NCBI GenBank assembly: GCA_023437345.1
Contig: JAEZGC010000336.1
Span: 1-8,714 of the forward strand
From: Actinomycetes bacterium
GTDB lineage: Bacteria; Actinomycetota; Actinomycetes; Propionibacteriales; Propionibacteriaceae
DNA: 8,714 bases
Direction of reading: 5' to 3'
Both the position numbers and the translations under genes were made by a program. The notes beneath the pieces were generated by a model. The model made no database searches. It saw nothing but the letters and a program-made list of their open reading frames with translations, and had not been told where the DNA came from. Positions 1-5,306 of the stretch are shown piece after piece; the first letter of the stretch is position 1; every line of letters starts with the position of its first letter.

Positions 1-53
1 CCCGGCCCCTTGCCAAACGGGGGATTTGCCCCGACTGTGGTATCGACCCACTT

Positions 54-60
54 AAAGGAG
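54..60 (+). promoter_or_regulatory. ribosome binding site deciding the whiB1 start
   Basis: AAAGGAG is a strong Shine-Dalgarno sequence. It is too close (2 bases) to the GTG at 63 but acceptably spaced (11 bases) from the ATG at 72, which supports the shorter WhiB1. Confidence 0.7.
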
Positions 61-71
61 ATGTGTTCTTC

Positions 72-323
72 ATGGACTGGCGCCATCGAGCTGCCTGCCT
101 GACCGAGGACCCGGAGTTGTTCTTCCCTGTCGGCAACACCGGACCCGCCCTCATGCAGATAGCGGAGGCCAAAAAGGTCTGCCGGCGCTGCGAGGTGCGC
201 GAGACCTGCCTTCAGTGGGCGCTGGACGCCGGCCAGGACCATGGCGTGTGGGGCGGGCTGTCCGAGGACGAACGCCGGTCGATGAAGCGCCGCGCCGCCC
301 GGATGCGGGTCCGGGCCGGCTGA
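72..323 (+). CDS. whiB1: WhiB1-type iron-sulfur transcriptional regulator
   Basis: This is an 83-residue WhiB protein that closely resembles M. tuberculosis WhiB1 from its first residues (MDWRH). It keeps the four [4Fe-4S] ligands C9, C37, C40 and C46 (a C-x27-C-x2-C-x5-C pattern), the GVWGG turn at 58-62, and a basic C-terminal tail (RRSMKRRAARMRVR) that would contact DNA. WhiB1 proteins bind the primary sigma factor's region 4 and DNA, and their cluster reacts with nitric oxide; this is family knowledge. A GTG at 63 is in frame, but it lies only 2 bases after the AAAGGAG at 54-60. The ATG at 72 is 11 bases away and matches the known WhiB1 N-terminus, so I chose it. The gene converges with pdtaS, leaving 12 bases between the stop codons. 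No obvious -35/-10 pair is visible in the 71 bases upstream. Confidence 0.95.
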   Translation: MDWRHRAACLTEDPELFFPVGNTGPALMQIAEAKKVCRRCEVRETCLQWALDAGQDHGVWGGLSEDERRSMKRRAARMRVRAG

Positions 324-335
324 GCCCCGCGGCCG

Positions 336-1799
336 TCAGGCCAGCGGCACCCGCACCGAGGCGACGGTCCCGACCCCGTCCGCACCCGGCACCAGCGTGA
401 ACTCCCCACCCAGGTCATCGACCAGGGTGCTCACTATCGACAACCCGAGACTCGTCGAGGAACCGAGCGAGAAGTCCGGCGGCAGCGGGACCCCGTGGTT
501 GACCACCTCGACCACCAGCTGCCCTCCCTCGACCTGGCGTGGCCGCACCCACACGCTGCCCGAGGAGTCGCCCAGGCCGTGCTCCACAGCGTTCTGGCAC
601 AGTTCGGTCAACACCAGCGACAGGCTGGTGGCGACCTCGGCGGGGACGAAGCCGAAACTCCCCTCCCGCACCATCTTCACCTTGCCTCCGGTGGCGGCTA
701 CGTCGCCGACCATCCTCAGCAGCCTGTCGGCCACGTCGTCGAACTGCACCGACGTGTCGAAGGCCTGGGAGAGGATCTCGTGGACCACCGCTATCGACGT
801 CACCCGCTTCATCGCGTCGTCGAGGGCGCCCTTGGCATCGGGTGAGGTGATCCGGCGCGACTGCAGCCGCAGCAGCGCGGCAACGGTCTGCAGGTTGTTC
901 TTCACCCGGTGGTGGATCTCGCGGATGGTGGCGTCCTTGGTCACCAACTGGCGCTCCTGGAACCGCAACTCGGTGGTGTCGCGGCACATCACCAGCATTC
1001 CGCGCGGGCCGGCCTCGTCCCGCAGCGGCAGGATGCGCAGCCGCAGCGTCGCCCTGGCACCTTCCAGTTCGACCTCCCGCTGCCCGCGTCCGGCCAGCGT
1101 CGAGGCGAGCGGCACCTCGACCGGCTGGCGGTGGTCGGTGAGCAGCGAGAGGGTGACCGTGACGAAGGACTCACCCTCAAGGTCGCCCGCCAGTCCCATC
1201 CGGCGGTACGAGCTCAGCGCATTGGGGCTGGCGAAGCTGATCAGGCCGGACGCCTCGACCCGGATCGTCCCGTCCCCCACCCGCGGCGACACCCACGGCA
1301 CCGGCTGGTCGCCGGGCAGCGGGAACTGGCGGCGGTGCACCATGCCGGCCAGCAGGTCGGCGGTGTCGAGGTACGCGTCCTCGAGGGCGCCGGGGGCGCG
1401 GACACCCATCTGGTTGGTGTGCATCTCGACGATGCCGATGCAGCGCCCGCCCAGCATGATCGGGATCGCCTTGACGTCCACGGGGATGCCGACCTGCAGG
1501 CTGTTGCCGGAGGCGTGGCAGATCTCCCCCGACAGGAAGGCCTCGGTGACCAGGTGCTCGGCGTCGTAGGCGATCTCCTCGCCCACCACGTCGTCCTCCA
1601 GCGAGGTGGGGCCGGTGGTGGGACGCACCTGGGCGCACGCCCAGAACACGTTCTCGTCCTCGCCGGGGACCCACAGGATCAGGTCGGCGAACGACAGATC
1701 CGCAAGCAGTGACCACTCATCGACCAGCCGGGAGAGCCACGCCACGTCCGCGCCGGCGAGGACGGTGTGGGCTTCGATCACCTGCTCCATCGTCAGCAT
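336..1799 (-). CDS. pdtaS: PdtaS-like sensor histidine kinase (GAF-PAS-HisKA_2-HATPase)
   Basis: This 487-residue soluble histidine kinase has the architecture of M. tuberculosis PdtaS. An N-terminal GAF-like domain spans about 5-155 (HTVL, EWSLLADLSFAD, RPTTGP). A PAS-like domain spans about 170-285 (GDGTIR, SFASPNALSSYRRMG). The HisKA_2 dimerisation helix is at about 288-345 with REIHHRVKNNLQTVAALL; H297 of the HRVKN motif is the likely phospho-acceptor. The ATPase domain spans about 385-487, with an N-box around N403 (ELCQNAVEHG) and a SLGL lid near 449-452. There are no membrane segments. In the family, the kinase phosphorylates PdtaR, an ANTAR RNA-binding response regulator that is not in this window. 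An oddity is that the G1 box reads NHGVP (434-438) where DxGxG is expected. The start is the ATG at 1799; a TAAGGT 6 bases upstream may be a -10 box and overlaps an AGGTGG that could also act as a ribosome site. It is divergent from bL37. Confidence 0.9.
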   Translation of the reverse strand: MLTMEQVIEAHTVLAGADVAWLSRLVDEWSLLADLSFADLILWVPGEDENVFWACAQVRPTTGPTSLEDDVVGEEIAYDAEHLVTEAFLSGEICHASGNSLQVGIPVDVKAIPIMLGGRCIGIVEMHTNQMGVRAPGALEDAYLDTADLLAGMVHRRQFPLPGDQPVPWVSPRVGDGTIRVEASGLISFASPNALSSYRRMGLAGDLEGESFVTVTLSLLTDHRQPVEVPLASTLAGRGQREVELEGARATLRLRILPLRDEAGPRGMLVMCRDTTELRFQERQLVTKDATIREIHHRVKNNLQTVAALLRLQSRRITSPDAKGALDDAMKRVTSIAVVHEILSQAFDTSVQFDDVADRLLRMVGDVAATGGKVKMVREGSFGFVPAEVATSLSLVLTELCQNAVEHGLGDSSGSVWVRPRQVEGGQLVVEVVNHGVPLPPDFSLGSSTSLGLSIVSTLVDDLGGEFTLVPGADGVGTVASVRVPLA

Positions 1800-1805
1800 G
1801 ACCCC

Positions 1806-1811
1806 ACCTTA
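1806..1811 (-). promoter_or_regulatory. candidate -10 box of pdtaS (TAAGGT, leaderless geometry)
   Basis: On the minus strand TAAGGT fits the actinobacterial -10 pattern TANNNT and ends exactly 6 bases before the pdtaS ATG, so a transcript would start at or next to the start codon. I see no good -35. The same bases contain AGGTGG, so an ordinary ribosome site is the alternative reading. Confidence 0.35.
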
Positions 1812-1840
1812 GGGGGACGGCGAGGCGGCGCGACGCCAAG

Positions 1841-1870
1841 TTGAGGCAGCCGGGAGCCGGGTGGCAGAAT
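1841..1870 (+). promoter_or_regulatory. candidate promoter of the bL37 gene
   Basis: TTGAGG (1841-1846) lies 18 bases upstream of CAGAAT (1865-1870). The -10 is preceded by TGG, fitting an extended -10 (TGN). A start near 1877 would give a leader of about 42 bases that includes the AGGAG site. Seen by eye only. Confidence 0.45.
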
Positions 1871-1918
1871 GGGCAGTCGCGCAGCACGCGCGAACCCTGA
1901 CGTGATGAGGAGAATCGG

Positions 1919-1993
1919 ATGGGTAAGGGTGGCCGCAAGCGCCGTTCCCGCAGGAAGAGCAGCGCCAACCACGGTAAGCGCCCCAACGCCTGA
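1919..1993 (+). CDS. 50S ribosomal protein bL37 (24 residues)
   Basis: This tiny, extremely basic protein of 24 codons begins MGKGGRKRRSRRKSS and ends ANHGKRPNA. It matches the length, the RKKR-type basic core and the ANHGKRPNA end of actinobacterial bL37, a small large-subunit protein first seen in mycobacterial ribosome structures (recalled, not searched). It is too short for ordinary gene finders. The start is the ATG at 1919, with an AGGAG at 1908-1912 and a 6-base spacer, which is an ideal ribosome site. A promoter-like TTGAGG-N18-CAGAAT lies upstream and a 13-bp hairpin follows 10 bases after the stop, so the gene looks like an independent, highly expressed single-gene transcript. It is divergent from pdtaS. 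The main alternative would be a chance ORF, which the strong flanking signals and C-terminal match make unlikely. Confidence 0.88.
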   Translation: MGKGGRKRRSRRKSSANHGKRPNA

Positions 1994-2003
1994 GGAACTC
2001 ACC

Positions 2004-2032
2004 AGAGCCCCCGCCGATCCGGCGGGGGCTCT
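2004..2032 (+). terminator. strong GC hairpin terminator after bL37
   Basis: AGAGCCCCCGCCG (2004-2016) and its exact reverse complement (2020-2032) form a perfect 13-bp stem with a 3-base ATC loop. No T tract follows, as is common for actinobacterial hairpin terminators. It lies 10 bases after the bL37 stop and would separate this gene from the membrane-protein pair. Confidence 0.85.
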
Positions 2033-2179
2033 GCCATGTCAGGCGGATCGGGCACCGCGCTCGCTGTCACCCAGTCACCCTGACGGCCGCACGACAGACC
2101 CACAGCAGCTATAGAGTCGCAATGATGAGGGCGAAACCGGCTGCGTCCGGTGTGCCGCTGAGCGACAAGGGGGTCCGAG

Positions 2180-2413
2180 TTGACCAGGAAGCTCGTCGGG
2201 CTTGCGATCTTCGGGCTCGGGGTCGGCCTGTTGTTCGTCCACACCACGCTGCCGGCGGCCTGGGAACTGTTCGGTCCCCGAACCCCGTATCCCCTCAGTT
2301 CGCTGAGCGGCCCGGGTGCCCTCGCCTCTGGCTTCACCCCGCCCCTTGGGGCTGTCCTGATGGTCATCGCCGCACTCGTCGGCTGGCCCCGCACCACACC
2401 TGAGGGAGCATGA
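2180..2413 (+). CDS. small two-helix membrane protein, function unknown
   Basis: I do not recognise this 77-residue protein. It has a hydrophobic segment at about 4-21 (VGLAIFGLGVGLLFV) and a second at about 54-69 (PLGAVLMVIAALVGW), joined by a Pro/Gly/Ser-rich loop. The N-terminus MTRK is positively charged, which by the positive-inside rule puts it in the cytoplasm. The start is a TTG at 2180, chosen because AAGGGGG at 2167-2173 sits 6 bases upstream and an in-frame stop at 2159 leaves no better start. The stop overlaps the next gene's start (ATGA at 2410-2413), which suggests translational coupling and a shared role. A TATAGA at 2110-2115 might be a -10, but I see no matching -35. An overlapping 93-codon ATG frame (2122-2403) is Arg/Pro/His-rich and looks like a shadow. 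Confidence 0.6.
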   Translation: MTRKLVGLAIFGLGVGLLFVHTTLPAAWELFGPRTPYPLSSLSGPGALASGFTPPLGAVLMVIAALVGWPRTTPEGA

Positions 2414-2829
2414 ACGATCCAGCCCACTTCCCGATTGCGCTCTACCTCTATTTCGCGGCGGGCGGGACGACGGCCCTGATCCTGTTCGCGCTGGTGATGT
2501 GGACGTGGCTCAAGGCCAGGGCGATCACCTCCGGACGCCTCCGCTCAGGCCTGACCTGGCTCGGGATCGGATTCAGCTTCCTGTTGTCAGCCCAATGGTT
2601 CGCGTGCGGAATCGGAGCCGGACCCGGCTTCCTCCTGGGTGACGACGAAGCAACTCGCCAGCCGTTCCTGGCCACCGCGGCGGCGGTTGCCGGAATGTTC
2701 TGCTCGGTCCTCGGGTGGATCAGCGTTCTGCTGGGGGTCCGTTCAACCCACGCCTGGCTCAGGGAACGTGCCACACAGAATGGCACGCGCCCCGACCGCC
2801 ACGGCGGCCTCCCGACCGCAGCACCGTGA
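2410..2829 (+). CDS. three-helix membrane protein, function unknown
   Basis: This 139-residue protein is unrecognised. It has three hydrophobic segments: about 8-34 (ending LVMWTWLK), about 48-70 (LTWLGIGFSFLLSAQWFACGIG) and about 86-110 (AAVAGMFCSVLGWISVLLGV). A basic loop lies between the first two and a hydrophilic, Arg-rich tail follows from about 111. Cysteines occur at 66 and 98, each inside a helix. The start is the ATG at 2410, overlapping the stop of the upstream small membrane protein as ATGA, with GAGGGAG at 2402-2408 as the ribosome site. The pair forms a two-gene unit between the bL37 terminator and the convergent anti-sigma gene. I see no catalytic motif, signal peptide cleavage site or known family signature. 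A role in envelope function is possible but unsupported. Confidence 0.65.
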   Translation: MNDPAHFPIALYLYFAAGGTTALILFALVMWTWLKARAITSGRLRSGLTWLGIGFSFLLSAQWFACGIGAGPGFLLGDDEATRQPFLATAAAVAGMFCSVLGWISVLLGVRSTHAWLRERATQNGTRPDRHGGLPTAAP

Positions 2830-2940
2830 GCCCGCCAGCGCCCCGGGCGTCATCGGCCGCCCAGGCCGCATCCGGTCCCAGTGCCTCGCAGACTGCCTGG
2901 TCCCCGGAGACCATCACCCTCGCTCGGCGGCCGTCCGGAG

Positions 2941-3213
2941 CTACTCGTTCTCGGTGGTGACGACGGTGGTCCGGCTGTAGCTGGTCCGGATCCGCATCCG
3001 CAGGCTCTCCGGCGCTGACGCCGAGCCGCAGCCGCGCCGGATCAGCAGCCGCATCGCCTGCTCGACATCGAACTCGTCCAGGCACGGCTCGCACGCCATC
3101 AGGTGGCGCCGGATCTCGGTAGCCTCCTCGTCGGTCAGCTCGTGGTCGTGGAACTGGTACACCCGGTCGAGGATGTGGTGGCACGCCTCGCGGTTGAGCT
3201 CCGGCTCAGTCAT
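2941..3213 (-). CDS. rshA: RshA/RsrA-like zinc anti-sigma factor
   Basis: This 90-residue protein is of the zinc-associated anti-sigma (ZAS) type. Counted from the ATG at 3213, the signature residues are C11, H37, C41 and C44 (HLMACEPC), with a further C62. These are the same numbers I recall for the zinc/redox residues of Streptomyces RsrA, which supports both the identity and the start. Family role: the reduced, zinc-bound form holds the SigR/SigH sigma factor; disulfide stress oxidises the cysteines, ejects zinc and frees the sigma factor. A GTG at 3222 is in frame but lacks a ribosome site, whereas GGTGAG precedes the ATG by 4 bases. The gene overlaps the end of the sigma gene by 8 bases, which fits coupled, stoichiometric synthesis of sigma and anti-sigma. 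It converges with the membrane-protein pair. Confidence 0.9.
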   Translation of the reverse strand: MTEPELNREACHHILDRVYQFHDHELTDEEATEIRRHLMACEPCLDEFDVEQAMRLLIRRGCGSASAPESLRMRIRTSYSRTTVVTTENE

Positions 3214-3907
3214 GGCGCTCACCGGGGATCAGCCCGTTCTCCCTGGCGTAGTCGGCCAGCAGCCTGCGCAGCTGGTTGCGGCCACGGTTCAGCCGCGACA
3301 TCACAGTCCCGATCGGAGTTCCCATGATCTCTGCGATCTCCTTGTACGCGAACCCCTCGACGTCAGCCAGGTAGACCGCCAGCCGGAAGTCCGCGGCCAG
3401 GGCGTTCATCGCCTCGGTCACCGCGGAGTCGGGCATCAGGTCCAGGGCCTCCATCTCGGCCGAGCGCAGGCCGGTCGAGGTGTGTGCCTCGGCGCGGGCC
3501 AGCTGCCAGTCCTCGATGGTGTCACCGCCGGACAGCTGGGGCTGTCGCTGCCGCTTGCGGTAGGTGTTGATGAAGGTATTGGTGAGGATCCGGTACAGCC
3601 ACGCCTTCAGGTTGGTGCCCGGCGTGAACTGGTGGAACGAGGCGAACGCCTTGGCGAACGTCTCCTGGACCAGGTCCTCGGCGTCGGCGGGGTTGCGGGT
3701 CATCCGCAGCGCAGCGCCGTAGAGCTGGTCGAGGTAGACCAGCGCGTCACTCTCGAAACGCGCGGCGCGCTGCTCGGCGGTCTCGGTGGCAGGGTCGGCG
3801 ACGGTGTCGTCAGGCAGGGTTGGCAGGGTCATCACCATCGAGGGTAGTCCCTGCACCAGCGACTGGCCGATTTCGGTCCAGCCGGTCGCCGTGGGGCTCG
3901 CCATCAT
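3206..3907 (-). CDS. sigH: SigH/SigR-like ECF RNA polymerase sigma factor
   Basis: This ECF sigma factor of 233 residues (from the ATG at 3907) closely matches M. tuberculosis SigH and Streptomyces SigR. Region 2 spans about 50-121 (LDQLYGAALRMTRNPADAEDL, TNLKAWLYRILTNTFIN, YRKRQRQP). The linker carries STGLRSAEMEAL. Region 4 spans about 163-219 (YKEIAEIMGTPIGTVMSRL), a helix-turn-helix that reads the -35. It directs the thiol-oxidative stress regulon and is held by the anti-sigma factor encoded just downstream. Start choice is uncertain: GTG 3910, ATG 3907 and ATG 3904 are consecutive behind GAGGGGG (3912-3918), while internal ATGs at 3838 and 3832 lie closer to where homologues begin. The sigma/anti-sigma genes overlap by 8 bases. 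A SigH-type promoter lies immediately upstream, so autoregulation is likely. Confidence 0.93.
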   Translation of the reverse strand: MMASPTATGWTEIGQSLVQGLPSMVMTLPTLPDDTVADPATETAEQRAARFESDALVYLDQLYGAALRMTRNPADAEDLVQETFAKAFASFHQFTPGTNLKAWLYRILTNTFINTYRKRQRQPQLSGGDTIEDWQLARAEAHTSTGLRSAEMEALDLMPDSAVTEAMNALAADFRLAVYLADVEGFAYKEIAEIMGTPIGTVMSRLNRGRNQLRRLLADYARENGLIPGERHD

Positions 3908-3918
3908 CACACCCCCTC

Positions 3919-3945
3919 AACCGACCGGCGCCGCTGCTCTATTCC
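3919..3945 (-). promoter_or_regulatory. SigH/SigR-type autoregulatory promoter (GGAAT-N19-GTT)
   Basis: Reading the minus strand, GGAAT (3945-3941), a 19-base spacer and GTT (3921-3919) match the SigR/SigH consensus GGAAT or GGAAC-N17-19-GTT. The -35 overlaps the end of the SRAP gene: its last codon GAA and stop TAG lie within GGGGAATAG. The predicted start site is near 3912-3910, at the sigH start cluster itself. By-eye scanning of both strands found no other match this good in the window. This is the standard positive autoregulation of the family, but experimentally untested here. Confidence 0.72.
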
Positions 3946-4643
3946 CCGTCAGCAGGCAGCGGCAGGACGAGGTCGGGGCTGTTGTTGGCGACGTGCCCCA
4001 CCGCGCGGGACACCGCGTAGGCCTCCAGCTCCGGCGTCGGGACGTGGAGGAGCTCGCGGGGGTCACCGGCGAAGTCAGGGTTCAGCCAGTCATCCCAGGC
4101 CTGCCGTCCGATCACCATCGGCATCCGGTCGTGGATCCGGCCCAGCGCGTCGGTGGCTGTGGTGGTGATCACGGTGCAGGTGGTGAGCCAGTCGGTGTCG
4201 GGCGCCTTCCAGAACTCGTACAGGCCCGCCATCACCAGCAGGCCGCCGTCGGCCGGCCTGATGAAGAACGGCTGCTTCACCGGCTTGCCGCGCCGGTCGA
4301 GCTGCTCGGTGGTGTACCACTCGTAGTAGCCGTCAGCCGGCAGCAGGCAACGCCGGGACGCGAACGCCTTGCGGAAGGCCGGCTTCTCGGCGACCGTCTC
4401 CACCCGAGCGTTGATCATCCGGGCACCGCCGGACGGGTCCTTCGACCAGGACGGCACCAGCCCCCATTTGAGCGCGACCAGCTTTCTGCGGTTCCCGTCC
4501 TCCCCCGCCCGTTCCACGACGGCGGGGACGAGGTCTGTCGGCGCGACGTTCCACGACGGCGGGGGCAATTCGACGATCTCATCCAGCTCGAACGTGTCCG
4601 CCAGCACGTCCCGGCTGGCCGACGAGGCGTAGCGGCCGCACAT
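3939..4643 (-). CDS. SRAP (HMCES/YedK) family abasic-site DNA-protein crosslink protein
   Basis: This 234-residue protein has a complete SRAP domain. It begins MCGRY, giving the catalytic Cys2 exposed after Met removal. Other conserved elements are WNVAPT with N32, the MINARVET motif at 76-83, GYYEW with E108, and IHDRMP with H171. Family role: Cys2 forms a stable thiazolidine crosslink with abasic sites in single-stranded DNA, shielding them at replication forks; E. coli YedK and human HMCES are the models, and M. tuberculosis Rv3226c is a homologue from memory. The ATG at 4643 is certain because Cys must be residue 2. TAGGGT ends 6 bases before it (possible leaderless -10). It lies 31 bases upstream of sigH on the same strand and is divergent from the DoxX-like gene. 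All catalytic residues are present, so it should be active. Confidence 0.94.
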   Translation of the reverse strand: MCGRYASSASRDVLADTFELDEIVELPPPSWNVAPTDLVPAVVERAGEDGNRRKLVALKWGLVPSWSKDPSGGARMINARVETVAEKPAFRKAFASRRCLLPADGYYEWYTTEQLDRRGKPVKQPFFIRPADGGLLVMAGLYEFWKAPDTDWLTTCTVITTTATDALGRIHDRMPMVIGRQAWDDWLNPDFAGDPRELLHVPTPELEAYAVSRAVGHVANNSPDLVLPLPADGE

Positions 4644-4649
4644 GGCACC

Positions 4650-4655
4650 ACCCTA
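4650..4655 (-). promoter_or_regulatory. candidate -10 box of the SRAP gene (TAGGGT)
   Basis: On the minus strand TAGGGT fits TANNNT and ends 6 bases before the ATG at 4643, the same distance as for pdtaS. A weak -35 (TCGAGT) lies 17 bases further up. The geometry suggests a leaderless transcript; AGGGTGG in the same bases could alternatively act as a ribosome site. Confidence 0.35.
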
Positions 4656-4692
4656 ACCGCCGGGTCGGACACACTCGACTCTCGGATTCTGC

Positions 4693-4721
4693 TTGGCAGT
4701 CGGGCGAACGCGCGCTAGGAA
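4693..4721 (+). promoter_or_regulatory. candidate promoter of the doxX-aroA-rsgA-hisN cluster
   Basis: TTGGCA (4693-4698, five of six to TTGACA) lies 17 bases upstream of TAGGAA (4716-4721), which ends 6 bases before the ATG at 4728. The -10 is imperfect. AGGA within it could instead serve as a ribosome site 7 bases from the ATG. Confidence 0.4.
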
Positions 4722-4727
4722 TGAGCC

Positions 4728-5306
4728 ATGACGATTCTGCGCGCCGTTGCCCGAACGATGCTCGCCAGCTACTTCGTGGTGAATGGGATAAAGGCCTACC
4801 GGCACCCCGAGCAGTTCACGGTGGCCGCCGAACCCGTCGCCGACAAGCTGCTGCCGCTGGCGAAGTCCACCCTGCCACCCCAGGCCGCCGTGTACCTGCC
4901 CGACGACACCAGGTCGCTGGTCAAGGTGACCGGCCTGGCCCAGATCGCCGGCGGGCTCAGCCTGGCCACCGGGATCGGAAGGCGCCTCGGTGCCGGCGCG
5001 CTGACGCTGACGATGGTGCCCCACGTGCTGGCGTCCAACCCGCTCAATGCGCTGGGCGCCGAGCGCGAGGAACGCTACGGCAAGCTGAGCAAGAACATCG
5101 CCCTGCTGGGCGGCGTCGCCCTGGCCGCCATGGACACCGAGGGCAGGCCCAACCTGATGTGGCGGGCCAGGGCCCAGAAGCAGATCTTCGCCAAGGAGAC
5201 GTCCCGGGCCAAGCGTGCCGCCGAGCGCCAGGCCCGGGAACTGGCCAAGAGCGCCAAGGCTAAGGCGGGCCGGGCCCGCAAGGAGATCGCGAGCGTGCTT
5301 TCTTGA
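4728..5306 (+). CDS. DoxX-like integral membrane protein with basic C-terminal tail
   Basis: This 192-residue protein resembles the DoxX family. It has four predicted membrane segments at about 7-23, 66-84, 86-104 and 121-136. DoxX-typical features are NGIKAYRHPEQF after the first helix and VTGLAQIAGGLSLATGIGRRLGAGAL in the second and third. Some DoxX proteins take part in thiol or redox balance at the membrane, but the specific role here is unknown. The last 47 or so residues (about 145-192) are a Lys/Arg/Ala-rich stretch, probably a long charged cytoplasmic helix. The start ATG at 4728 has AGGA 7 bases upstream. The stop overlaps the aroA start as TTGA, so aroA translation is probably coupled to this gene. 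Confidence 0.8.
   Translation: MTILRAVARTMLASYFVVNGIKAYRHPEQFTVAAEPVADKLLPLAKSTLPPQAAVYLPDDTRSLVKVTGLAQIAGGLSLATGIGRRLGAGALTLTMVPHVLASNPLNALGAEREERYGKLSKNIALLGGVALAAMDTEGRPNLMWRARAQKQIFAKETSRAKRAAERQARELAKSAKAKAGRARKEIASVLS

Noticed and set aside
10..56. Possible whiB1 promoter elements (TTGCCA at 10, TTGCCC at 26, TATCGA at 41)
   Set aside because: No combination gives a -35 and -10 of acceptable quality and spacing. The CGGGG/CCCCG pair at 18-33 is also too short to call.
397..1569. Long plus-strand open frame (390 codons) opposite pdtaS
   Set aside because: Its product is Ser/Thr/Arg/Pro-rich with no domain sense and lies wholly antisense to a well-supported kinase gene. Long shadow frames are expected in high-GC DNA.
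2087..2115. TATAGA at 2110-2115 as a promoter for the membrane pair
   Set aside because: A -10-like hexamer alone is weak. No -35 at 16-19 bases was found (TGACGG lies about 23 bases away).
2122..2403. 93-codon ATG frame overlapping the small membrane protein
   Set aside because: It is Arg/Pro/His-rich, lacks a ribosome site of note and runs through the better-supported TTG frame, which is hydrophobic and couples to the next gene.
1999..2427. 142-codon minus-strand frame
   Set aside because: It covers the bL37 terminator and the small membrane gene and has no recognisable features.
2854..2912. Two small hairpins in the 2830-2940 convergent gap (CGGCC/GGCCG at 2854-2868 and GGTC/GACC at 2899-2912)
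   Set aside because: Stems of only 4-5 bp are expected by chance in such GC-rich DNA. I see no convincing terminator or gene in this gap.
3786..4718. Plus-strand open frame of 310 codons
   Set aside because: It is antisense to the SRAP and sigH genes, with low-complexity Gly/Arg/Val content and no recognised domain.
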